Assembly (NCBI GenBank): GCA_021786215.1
Contig: JAJYNT010000090.1
Coordinates: 1 to 5,890, forward strand
Source of the DNA: Chloroflexota bacterium
GTDB lineage: Bacteria > Chloroflexota > UBA6077
Reading direction: 5' to 3'
DNA length: 5,890 nt
The notes beneath the pieces are model-generated. The model had not been told where the DNA came from. It made no database searches and was given only the letters and a program-made list of their open reading frames with translations. The translations under genes were made by a program, and so were the position numbers. Position 1 is the stretch's first letter. Each line of letters starts with the position of its first letter. Of the stretch, positions 1 through 5,052 are shown piece by piece.

Positions 1-750
1 GATGAAGTGGGCCTGGGTCTCCGTGGCCACGGCGCGGGCGATGAGGGTCTTCCCGCAGCCGGGGGGACCGTAGATCAGCACGCCTTTGGGGGCTTCCACC
101 CCGAGGCGAGCGAAGAGGTCGGGTCGCTTGAGCGGCAACTCCACCATCTCCCGCACCCGCGCCACCTCCCGCTCCAGACCGCCGACATCCTCATAGGTCA
201 CGTGGAAGCTCTTGTCGTGGCTGCTTTCCGCGTGGAGTAGCATGACCTCGGTGTCCTTGGTGACCAGCACGGGCAGTTGAGCGGGGGCAGTCCCGGCAAC
301 CGTGAACAGCTGGCCGCGGGAGCCGTAAGGGGTGGCCCGGATCACGTCCCCCGCGACCACGGCCAACCCCACCAGCGATTGGGCCAGCAGTTGGAGATCC
401 TCATGGCGTTCGAAGCTGCGGGTTGTATCGACCGGGGAGAGCACCAGGGAGAGGGCAGGCCTGGTCGCAACCTTACGCACCTGCACCTTCTCGTCTATGC
501 CGGCCCCCGCGTTGCCTCGGATGACGCCGTCGGCCTGGATCATGGCGGTCCCCACGAACTCTGGGGAGAGGGGGACAACTCGGGCGACGGTGGGCTTCTT
601 GTTCGTGATCATCACCGCGTCGCCGGGGTGGAGCTTCAATGCTTGGAAGGCGACCGGGTCCAGCCTGACTATTCCCCGCCCGGTGTCCTCGGGGTTGCCC
701 TCGGAGACTCGGAGCGTGACCTCGGTAGCTTCGACGGCGCCGTCAACCAC
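1..750 (-). CDS. CDC48/VCP-type AAA+ ATPase, N-terminal part (partial, runs off left edge)
   Basis: I translated this by hand on the minus strand; 250 codons are visible and the frame is open to base 1. Residues about 11-90 resemble the CDC48 N-terminal double-psi barrel, with a GRGIVRLDP segment (24-32) and LKLHPGDAV (38-46). Residues about 95-165 fit the second CDC48 N subdomain. The first AAA module begins near residue 186 with [11 protein letters not shown], then [11 protein letters not shown] and the Walker A GPPGCGKT at 228-235. Walker B, the arginine fingers and any second AAA module lie outside the window. The GTG start at 750 is chosen because GGAGG sits 6 nt upstream and the homology begins just after it. 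Family members are cytosolic hexameric unfoldases that pull proteins out of complexes or membranes; the substrate here is unknown. It is divergent from htpX, suggesting a role in protein quality control. Family assignment is firm; whether it has one or two AAA modules cannot be seen. Confidence 0.93.
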   Translation of the reverse strand, partial: MVDGAVEATEVTLRVSEGNPEDTGRGIVRLDPVAFQALKLHPGDAVMITNKKPTVARVVPLSPEFVGTAMIQADGVIRGNAGAGIDEKVQVRKVATRPALSLVLSPVDTTRSFERHEDLQLLAQSLVGLAVVAGDVIRATPYGSRGQLFTVAGTAPAQLPVLVTKDTEVMLLHAESSHDKSFHVTYEDVGGLEREVARVREMVELPLKRPDLFARLGVEAPKGVLIYGPPGCGKTLIARAVATETQAHFI

Positions 751-756
751 GTGCAG

Positions 757-761
757 CCTCC
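757..761 (-). promoter_or_regulatory. Ribosome binding site of the AAA+ ATPase gene
   Basis: The minus strand reads GGAGG here, followed by 6 nt and then GTG at 750. This spacing decides the start codon. A second in-frame GTG a few codons upstream would overlap the GGAGG and has no binding site of its own. Confidence 0.75.
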
Positions 762-789
762 ACACAATAGAAGTGCAATGTTGTATGCA

Positions 790-818
790 GGTATACCTTG
801 CTGAGCGGTTGATGTCAA
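790..818 (-). promoter_or_regulatory. Sigma70-like promoter for the AAA+ ATPase gene
   Basis: On the minus strand a perfect -35 box TTGACA (818-813) is followed by exactly 17 nt and a -10-like TATACC (795-790), which matches 4 of 6 consensus bases. A transcript would start near 783-784, giving a leader of about 33 nt before the GTG at 750. The -10 box lies inside a perfect 10-bp palindrome, which may be a regulator site. Boxes and spacing are seen directly; promoter activity is inferred. Confidence 0.65.
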
Positions 819-944
819 TCAGGTGGCGATGCGCCCACTCTTCGTCTCCGCGCACCGCTTCATCATCGTGGTCGGTGGCCTCTGAGGCGCGGATCTTGCG
901 ACCTGCTGTCGATCTATCAACCTGAGCAACCCGAGGAAGGGGTA

Positions 945-949
945 GGGAG
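945..949 (+). promoter_or_regulatory. Ribosome binding site of htpX
   Basis: GGGAG is followed by 8 nt and the ATG at 958. It supports this ATG over the in-frame ATG near 1003, which would remove the conserved N-terminal residues before the first membrane helix. Confidence 0.65.
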
Positions 950-957
950 CTACTAAG

Positions 958-1923
958 ATGCGTACGAGGTGGTACGGCAGAGACACGGGTTTGACGGTGC
1001 GAATGTTCGTCACCATGTTCCTCCTGTTCGCGGTCTATCTTGCCTTTCTTGCCATCCTTTTCTGGGCCGGGGCGGGCTACATAACCATCGCAGTGGTGGA
1101 TGGTGTGTTGCTGCTGGCTCAGTATTTCTTCTCCGACCAGTTGGTGCTTTGGTCCCTAGGGGCTCGGGTCGTCTCGCCGGAGGAGGCCCCACAGCTGCAC
1201 GGCATGGTGGACCGGCTATCAGCCCTGGCCGATCTTCTCAAACCCAAGGTGGCCATCGTGGATAGTCAGGTGCCCAACGCCCTGGCTACGGGGCGGAACC
1301 AGCGGAATGCCGTGGTGGCGGTCACACGGGGGCTGCTGGATCGGCTGGACCCACCGGAGGTGGAGGCGGTGCTGGCCCACGAACTGACCCACGTGAAGAA
1401 CCGGGACATGGCGGTGCTCACCATCGCCAGCTTCCTATCCACCATAGCCTTCTTCCTCATGCGCAACTTTGCCTTCATGGGTTTCTACGGTGGCTTTGGC
1501 GGCCGGCGTGGGCGCGACCAGGGAGGGGCCGGAGTCTTCGCGATCATCTATCTCGCAACGCTGCTGGTGTGGCTGATCAGCTTCTTCCTGATTCGGGCAC
1601 TGTCACGATACCGGGAATACGCGGCAGACCGCGGCTCTGCCATCATCACCGGGGCGCCTTCCCAGCTATCTTCGGCCCTGCTGAAGATCAGCGGCACCAT
1701 GCAGAGGATCCCGCAGCGGGACCTGCGAGAGGTGGAAGGGATGAACGCCTTCTTCATCTTCCCGGCTGTCAACTCACAGTCGTTGATGGAGCTGTTCTCC
1801 ACCCATCCCTCTCTGGAGCACCGGTTGGAGCGATTGAATCGATTGCAGCAACAGATGGAGGGGCACAGTGAGGATCTTGGACATTCTTCTGGGACGGACT
1901 CGTCCGGTCCCGTCGCAGCTTGA
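958..1923 (+). CDS. htpX: HtpX-like membrane zinc metalloprotease (peptidase family M48B)
   Basis: This 321-residue protein has the complete HtpX layout. Two hydrophobic helices (about 17-37 and 40-58) come first, then the cytosolic segment [17 protein letters not shown] and an NALATG motif (107-112; most relatives have NAFATG). The zinc motif HELTH is at 141-145, with two more helices at about 152-171 and 193-214. The third zinc ligand is E220 in RYREYAADR, and the C-terminal [13 protein letters not shown] is at 281-293. HtpX proteases sit in the cytoplasmic membrane with the active site facing the cytosol and cut misfolded membrane proteins during envelope stress. All catalytic residues are present. 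The last 20 residues ([10 protein letters not shown] onward) are a serine- and glycine-rich tail unlike the core; that tail is the part whose DNA also encodes the start of pspAB in another frame. The two genes are presumably one operon. Confidence 0.96.
   Translation: MRTRWYGRDTGLTVRMFVTMFLLFAVYLAFLAILFWAGAGYITIAVVDGVLLLAQYFFSDQLVLWSLGARVVSPEEAPQLHGMVDRLSALADLLKPKVAIVDSQVPNALATGRNQRNAVVAVTRGLLDRLDPPEVEAVLAHELTHVKNRDMAVLTIASFLSTIAFFLMRNFAFMGFYGGFGGRRGRDQGGAGVFAIIYLATLLVWLISFFLIRALSRYREYAADRGSAIITGAPSQLSSALLKISGTMQRIPQRDLREVEGMNAFFIFPAVNSQSLMELFSTHPSLEHRLERLNRLQQQMEGHSEDLGHSSGTDSSGPVAA
1857..1863 (+). promoter_or_regulatory. Ribosome binding site of pspAB, inside htpX
   Basis: GGAGGGG lies within the htpX coding sequence and precedes the GTG at 1868 by 4 to 6 nt depending on how it pairs. 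It is the main reason to accept a start that overlaps htpX by 56 nt. The upstream ATG at 1855 is in a different frame. Confidence 0.7.
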
Positions 1924-2437
1924 TCGGCTGTTCGCGATATCTACAGCCTACCTCACCCTGACCTCGGACCTGCAGTTGACCGAGACGGGAAGGGCAGGGG
2001 TGACCTTCCGTCCCATCGACTCGGCTCAGTTCGAGTCGTTGGATACCGAGTTGGAGGGGGTGTTGCGGATCAGCGGCCAGGAGACCGGCACTGCCGTCCA
2101 CACGGAGACCGACGATTTCGGCTTCCAGTGGGTGACTCTGCAGGACACAGATTTCCAGGAACTGGTCTCCACCATACATCTTGTGAGTCTGAGTCTGCAG
2201 GATAAGGGCTTCGCCGGCCAACTGCTGGCTGCCGTCTTCAAGTTTCTGGATCGGGGAGAGGCGGTTTACTGGATATACAACTACAAACGGGGAAGCTTTT
2301 ATCCCTTCGTACCGAAGGGCGAGGGACGAGACAGGGATAACGCCCTGGAATTGCGACTGAAGGCGGCCATGGAGAAGGAGTTGCCCATCGAGCAGGAGAT
2401 GGAGCGATGGTATCCCCTATGGGGAGTGCCCCTGTGA
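1868..2437 (+). CDS. pspAB: PspA-associated protein PspAB
   Basis: This 189-residue soluble protein matches the PspAB family as I know it. It opens with [20 protein letters not shown] (about 5-25). The C-terminal half carries the most diagnostic parts: YKRGSFYPF (139-147), RDNALELRL (156-164) and WYPLWGVP at the very end (181-188). There is no signal peptide or membrane helix. The biochemical role of PspAB is unknown; it is named for recurring near pspA and pspAA, and often next to htpX, as here. The GTG start at 1868 fits both the binding site and the family's usual N-terminus, giving a 56-nt overlap with htpX and probable translational coupling. A hairpin begins at the last base of the stop codon, so this should be the final gene of the operon. 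Family call confident; function inferred from neighbours only. Confidence 0.9.
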   Translation: MRILDILLGRTRPVPSQLDRLFAISTAYLTLTSDLQLTETGRAGVTFRPIDSAQFESLDTELEGVLRISGQETGTAVHTETDDFGFQWVTLQDTDFQELVSTIHLVSLSLQDKGFAGQLLAAVFKFLDRGEAVYWIYNYKRGSFYPFVPKGEGRDRDNALELRLKAAMEKELPIEQEMERWYPLWGVPL

Positions 2438-2467
2438 GAGTCAGCGCCCGTGGTGGGCGCTGACTCT
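2437..2467 (+). terminator. Hairpin between convergent operons, probable terminator of htpX-pspAB
   Basis: Arms 2437-2449 and 2455-2467 form a perfect 13-bp GC-rich stem with a 5-nt loop (GTGGT). The stem starts on the last base of the pspAB stop codon. Downstream on the plus strand there is only a weak T-containing run (GTTATCC). On the minus strand, 34 nt past the pspAA stop, there is no T run at all. It probably stops plus-strand transcription and may also protect or help end the opposing transcript. Confidence 0.65.
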
Positions 2468-2500
2468 GTTATCCGCGGCCGCGGCGAATTGAGTCTGAGC

Positions 2501-2764
2501 CTACCCGATAGGGTACAGCCGCCTGGCCTCATCGAGGGAGGTGTCGGGCGGTGGCACCACCAGATCCGACTCCACGATCTGGTCGTTAGGAACCGGATTC
2601 CCATGAGTCCTGACCACCTGAGCCAACTCGCCCAAGAGTCGGCGGAACTCGGGGCCGTCGTTCTTGGCCATGGCAGCCATCAGTTGGCCGTCTATGTCGT
2701 TGATGCGGTCGAGGGCCCCATCTTCCACACGGTACTGACCTTCGGTAGCAATCCGCACGATCAT
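2501..2764 (-). CDS. pspAA: PspA-associated protein PspAA
   Basis: This is an 87-residue protein of the PspAA family. It starts with the characteristic MIVRIATEGQYRVEDGALDR (1-20), continues through a helical acidic middle (about 16-52), and ends with PVPNDQIVESDLVVPPPDTS (about 58-76) and DEARRLYP. It has no membrane segment or signal peptide. PspAA is usually encoded directly after pspA and is thought to act with it; its activity is not established. The ATG overlaps the pspA stop codon as ATGA, and the ribosome binding site AAGGAGGG (2775-2768) lies inside the pspA end, so translation is probably coupled and the two proteins made in related amounts. It converges on pspAB, the other PspA partner. 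The call rests on the N-terminal motif, length and position after pspA. Confidence 0.92.
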   Translation of the reverse strand: MIVRIATEGQYRVEDGALDRINDIDGQLMAAMAKNDGPEFRRLLGELAQVVRTHGNPVPNDQIVESDLVVPPPDTSLDEARRLYPIG

Positions 2765-3510
2765 TGGCCCTCCTTCAACTGCTTCGGCTGCTGTTGCTGG
2801 CCGGAAGGCTTGGGTAACCCCAGTTGCTGCTTCATCTGCTGCAGTTCGCTGTCCACATTCTGGGTGATGGTGATTTTGGATAGCTCTTCCTCGACCCTGT
2901 CGCTGGGGCTCGCGATCTCCTCGAGGGTCCCAGCGGACACCAGTTCGTCGATGGCCCCGGCGCGCGCCTGGAGCTGCTGGGTCTTCTCCTGAGCTCGATC
3001 CACGGCCATCCCGACGTCGGCCATCTCCTCGGAGAGCCCGGTGAGTGACTCCCCGATCTTCACCTGCGCCTCGGCGGCCGAGTACTGAGCCTTGATGACC
3101 TCCTTCTGTGTTCGGAAGGACTCCACCTTGGTGGTCAGCCGCTGCTCGGTCTCGCTGAGCTTTTCCTGCTGCTGCTCGAGATCCGTGATCTGCGGATCGA
3201 GGCCCTGGATCTGCTGGAGGGCCGCCTGCTTTCGCTCCAAGGCGAGCCGAGCCAGATCCTCGCGGCCCGCGGCCAGTGCCCGCCGTGCCTGGTCGTCCAA
3301 CTGACTGGTATTCTGCTTGAGCTGAGCCTCCTGCAACTCGAGGCGGCGCCGCGCCGCCACAACCTCCACGATCCCTCTTCTGACATCCTGGAGGTGCTCC
3401 AACTGGTTCTGGTAGGCATAGTCCATGGTCTGTCGCGGATCCTCGGCCCGGTCGAGCAGGCTGCTCACCTTCGACTTGATGACCGTGGACATGCGAGATA
3501 TGACGCCCAT
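2761..3510 (-). CDS. pspA: PspA/IM30 (ESCRT-III-like) membrane stress protein
   Basis: This 249-residue protein has the PspA/IM30 form. Residues 1-22 (MGVISRMSTVIKSKVSSLLDR) can form the amphipathic membrane-binding helix. EDPRQTMDYAYQNQ (23-36) is a typical junction. A long, charged, alanine- and glutamine-rich coiled-coil hairpin runs from about 37 to 190. The region 205-232 has the conserved end VDSELQQMKQQLG (219-231), followed by a glutamine- and lysine-rich tail. PspA proteins coat the inner face of the cytoplasmic membrane as rods or rings and preserve its integrity under stress; they belong to the ESCRT-III superfamily. The ATG at 3510 has AAGGGGG 8 nt upstream. It is the first gene of a pspA-pspAA operon. 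No enhancer-type regulator (PspF) or pspB/pspC is nearby, so control must differ from that in enterobacteria. Confidence 0.95.
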   Translation of the reverse strand: MGVISRMSTVIKSKVSSLLDRAEDPRQTMDYAYQNQLEHLQDVRRGIVEVVAARRRLELQEAQLKQNTSQLDDQARRALAAGREDLARLALERKQAALQQIQGLDPQITDLEQQQEKLSETEQRLTTKVESFRTQKEVIKAQYSAAEAQVKIGESLTGLSEEMADVGMAVDRAQEKTQQLQARAGAIDELVSAGTLEEIASPSDRVEEELSKITITQNVDSELQQMKQQLGLPKPSGQQQQPKQLKEGQ

Positions 3511-3518
3511 GCTCGTGT

Positions 3519-3525
3519 CCCCCTT
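3519..3525 (-). promoter_or_regulatory. Ribosome binding site of pspA
   Basis: AAGGGGG on the minus strand ends 8 nt before the ATG at 3510. It supports that start, which also matches the family's usual short N-terminus. Confidence 0.65.
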
Positions 3526-3526
3526 A

Positions 3527-3543
3527 GTGACATCGATTGTGAC
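3527..3543. repeat. GTGAC direct repeat in the pspA leader
   Basis: Two copies of GTGAC (3527-3531 and 3539-3543) are spaced 12 bp start to start, about one helical turn. The same segment also reads as an imperfect inverted repeat, TGACA-N5-TGTGA (3528-3542). It lies 17 nt or more upstream of the pspA start codon, just before the ribosome binding site, and could be a regulator site. No clear -35/-10 pair accompanies it, so the role is speculative. Confidence 0.3.
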
Positions 3544-3606
3544 GTAGAGAGGTCAGCATGAGGCAGCATCCGTGCCCGACGGGTAGGTAGAAATGGGGCA
3601 AAGAAG

Positions 3607-3644
3607 AGGGGATGGTTCGCGGTTAAATCCGCGAACCATCCCCT
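3607..3644 (-). terminator. Intrinsic terminator of the iron-dependent dehydrogenase gene
   Basis: A perfect 15-bp stem (3608-3622 with 3629-3643, plus an A-T pair outside) encloses the 6-nt loop TTAAAT. Read on the minus strand it lies about 50 nt past the dehydrogenase stop codon and is followed by the T-rich TCTTCTTTG. That matches an intrinsic terminator. It separates the dehydrogenase transcript from the pspA operon downstream on the same strand, so pspA should have its own promoter within about 3520-3606. Confidence 0.8.
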
Positions 3645-3693
3645 TCCACGCTTTGTCGGGTCCTCAGCGGGAGCCCATCGTGGCGTGAGGCAG

Positions 3694-4965
3694 CTATGCG
3701 ACGTTCTTGATGAGCTTCAGGTTGCCGGTCTTGGCTGCCTGGAGGATGGGACCCATATACTCGTCCAACATTTCGGTGGTCATCGGCACCGGCATGTTCT
3801 CCAGCTTCATCTTGAGGGCTGGATCTTTGGCAGCCGTCAGGGCCCGCTGGATGTGCTCGTCGGTGAACCCCTTGACCTGATTCAGGTTGGTGGGGAAGCC
3901 GACCTTCTGCCCCAGGGCAATCATCGATTCGGCGACTGCCATCCCCAGGTCACGTCCGTGCAGCCGGTCCACGTTGGCGGTGGTGAAGCCGGCCTGCTGG
4001 AAGATTTTGCCTACCATCCGCAGCTCCTCCTCCACGGCAGGGGAGAAGAACACCGTGTAGTAGGGGTTCATGATGTAGCAAGCCCGGCCGTGGCTCAGGA
4101 TGTCTATCAGGGAGAAGCTGGTGAGGTGCGCGCCGTTGGTTCCACCCAGCATAATGGCGTACCCTCCCAGGTCTGTGGCCAGCGCAAGGGCCGTGCGGGC
4201 CTCCACGTCGTTCCCGTCCTTCATCGCCCGTTCCAGATACTCCACCACGAGGCCGATCCCTACCTGGGCTACCTCCATCATCTTCTGGTGATAGGGCTTT
4301 CCAACGGAATCGAAGAGCACTTCGAGGCAGTGGGACACACCGTCCAGGGCACCGTCGGCGGTGAAGCCTGGTGGCATGGAGCGAGTCAAGTCGTAGTCGA
4401 GCAGGGCGCGGGTCGGCACGATTGCGTTGTCCACCACCAGCTTCTTCTGGCCCGTCTTGACGTCGGTGATGTTGGAGTACTTGGTCAAGTGGGCGCCGGT
4501 GCTGGCGGCAGTCTGGATGGCGACGACCGGGGTGAGACTCTTGCCGGTTGACTTCAGCTTCTCAGTCACCTTGCCGGTGCCGAAGTATTCGTCGATCGTG
4601 CCTCCGAGGGTGCGAAGCACCTCCGCGGATTTGACCGCGTCGATGGTGCTGCCTCCCCCCATGACCACGATCACGTCGCAGGCGGTCCCTTTCAGTTCTT
4701 CGGTGATCCGCTGAAGGTCCTCGCGTGGGGCGTTGGGCTTTGCCCCCTCTATCTCCTTCACCACTCGGACCCCGGCACCTGCCATCGAGTCCTTGATCCT
4801 GCCGACAAAGTGCTCGTTGCCGGGATACACGTCGTAAACAAAGGCCGCACTCTTGCCCAGGCCAGCGGTTATCCGGCCGGCCTCGTCAAGGACGCCGGAG
4901 CCGAAGACATACTTCTTGCCCTGAAACTCCCGCATCATTTGGCGGGCTCTCTCGAAGTCTGCCAT
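3694..4965 (-). CDS. Iron-containing (type III) alcohol dehydrogenase
   Basis: From the ATG at 4965 this is 423 residues, slightly longer than the usual 380-400 of the family. The Rossmann-like N-terminal half carries the dinucleotide motif GGGSTIDAVKS (about 103-113). The C-terminal half holds the likely metal ligands: D208 and H212 in GALDGVSHCLE, H280 in NGAH and H292 in LSHG. These enzymes interconvert alcohols and aldehydes with NAD(P) in the cytosol, but the substrate cannot be read from sequence. One oddity is that the usual TGSE motif reads TGAH here (about 157-160), so this may be a less studied subgroup. A GTG start at 4983 would add six residues; the ATG is preferred because GGAGAGG lies just before it. 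The hydrolase gene ends 87 nt upstream with no clear terminator or promoter between, so co-transcription is possible. Confidence 0.92.
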   Translation of the reverse strand: MADFERARQMMREFQGKKYVFGSGVLDEAGRITAGLGKSAAFVYDVYPGNEHFVGRIKDSMAGAGVRVVKEIEGAKPNAPREDLQRITEELKGTACDVIVVMGGGSTIDAVKSAEVLRTLGGTIDEYFGTGKVTEKLKSTGKSLTPVVAIQTAASTGAHLTKYSNITDVKTGQKKLVVDNAIVPTRALLDYDLTRSMPPGFTADGALDGVSHCLEVLFDSVGKPYHQKMMEVAQVGIGLVVEYLERAMKDGNDVEARTALALATDLGGYAIMLGGTNGAHLTSFSLIDILSHGRACYIMNPYYTVFFSPAVEEELRMVGKIFQQAGFTTANVDRLHGRDLGMAVAESMIALGQKVGFPTNLNQVKGFTDEHIQRALTAAKDPALKMKLENMPVPMTTEMLDEYMGPILQAAKTGNLKLIKNVA

Positions 4966-5052
4966 TACTTCCTCTCCTCTCACCTTAGAGACAGTTGTCC
5001 ATGAAACCGTAACAAGATAGCACGAAAGGCATGGCCGTGCACGCGGACTGGT
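4966..5052 (-). other. Short gap between the hydrolase and the dehydrogenase
   Basis: These 87 nt contain the dehydrogenase ribosome binding site. I saw no strong hairpin followed by T residues, and only a weak promoter-like fragment (TTGTTA with no good -10 partner). Either the two genes are co-transcribed or the dehydrogenase uses a promoter I cannot recognise. Confidence 0.4.
4971..4978 (-). promoter_or_regulatory. Ribosome binding site of the iron-containing dehydrogenase
   Basis: The minus strand reads AGGAGAGG, 5 nt before the ATG at 4965. It favours this ATG over the upstream GTG at 4983, which would place the purine run inside the coding sequence. Confidence 0.65.

Larger units (their letters stand above)
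751..957. other. Divergent intergenic region between the AAA+ ATPase and htpX
   Basis: This 207-nt gap separates two outward-facing genes. It holds the minus-strand promoter and ribosome binding site described separately. On the plus strand I could not find a convincing -35/-10 pair for htpX; the best fragments (TTGCGA near 896, TATCAA near 915) are only 13 nt apart, too close for a standard promoter. The htpX operon may therefore use an alternative sigma factor or an activator. No coding sequence is supported here: the open frames on either strand have no family resemblance. Confidence 0.6.

Noticed and set aside
896..920. Possible plus-strand promoter for htpX (TTGCGA and TATCAA)
   Set aside because: The boxes are only 13 nt apart and both match consensus poorly.
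277..925. Two plus-strand open frames (175 and 197 codons) opposite the ATPase gene
   Set aside because: They are antisense shadows: the minus strand encodes clear CDC48 motifs through 750, while these translations resemble no family and are biased in composition.
819..1016. Minus-strand small open frame (65 codons) in the divergent region
   Set aside because: It crosses the htpX start and its ribosome binding site and has no recognisable motif; no support beyond being open.
1769..2221. Minus-strand open frame of 150 codons across the htpX/pspAB junction
   Set aside because: It overlaps two genes with strong family motifs and has no ribosome binding site or recognisable content of its own.
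2231..2249. Search for HspR, CIRCE or other known heat-shock operators near the stress genes
   Set aside because: I saw no CIRCE-like or HspR-type inverted repeat upstream of the ATPase, htpX or pspA, so no such operator is annotated anywhere in the window.
2450..2992. Plus-strand open frame of 180 codons over pspAA and the pspA 3' end
   Set aside because: It begins inside the hairpin and is antisense to two well-supported genes; its serine/cysteine-rich reading has no family resemblance.
3685..4551. Plus-strand open frame of 288 codons opposite the dehydrogenase
   Set aside because: Its histidine- and glycine-rich translation is the complement of the dehydrogenase codons, and the minus strand carries intact motifs over the same span.
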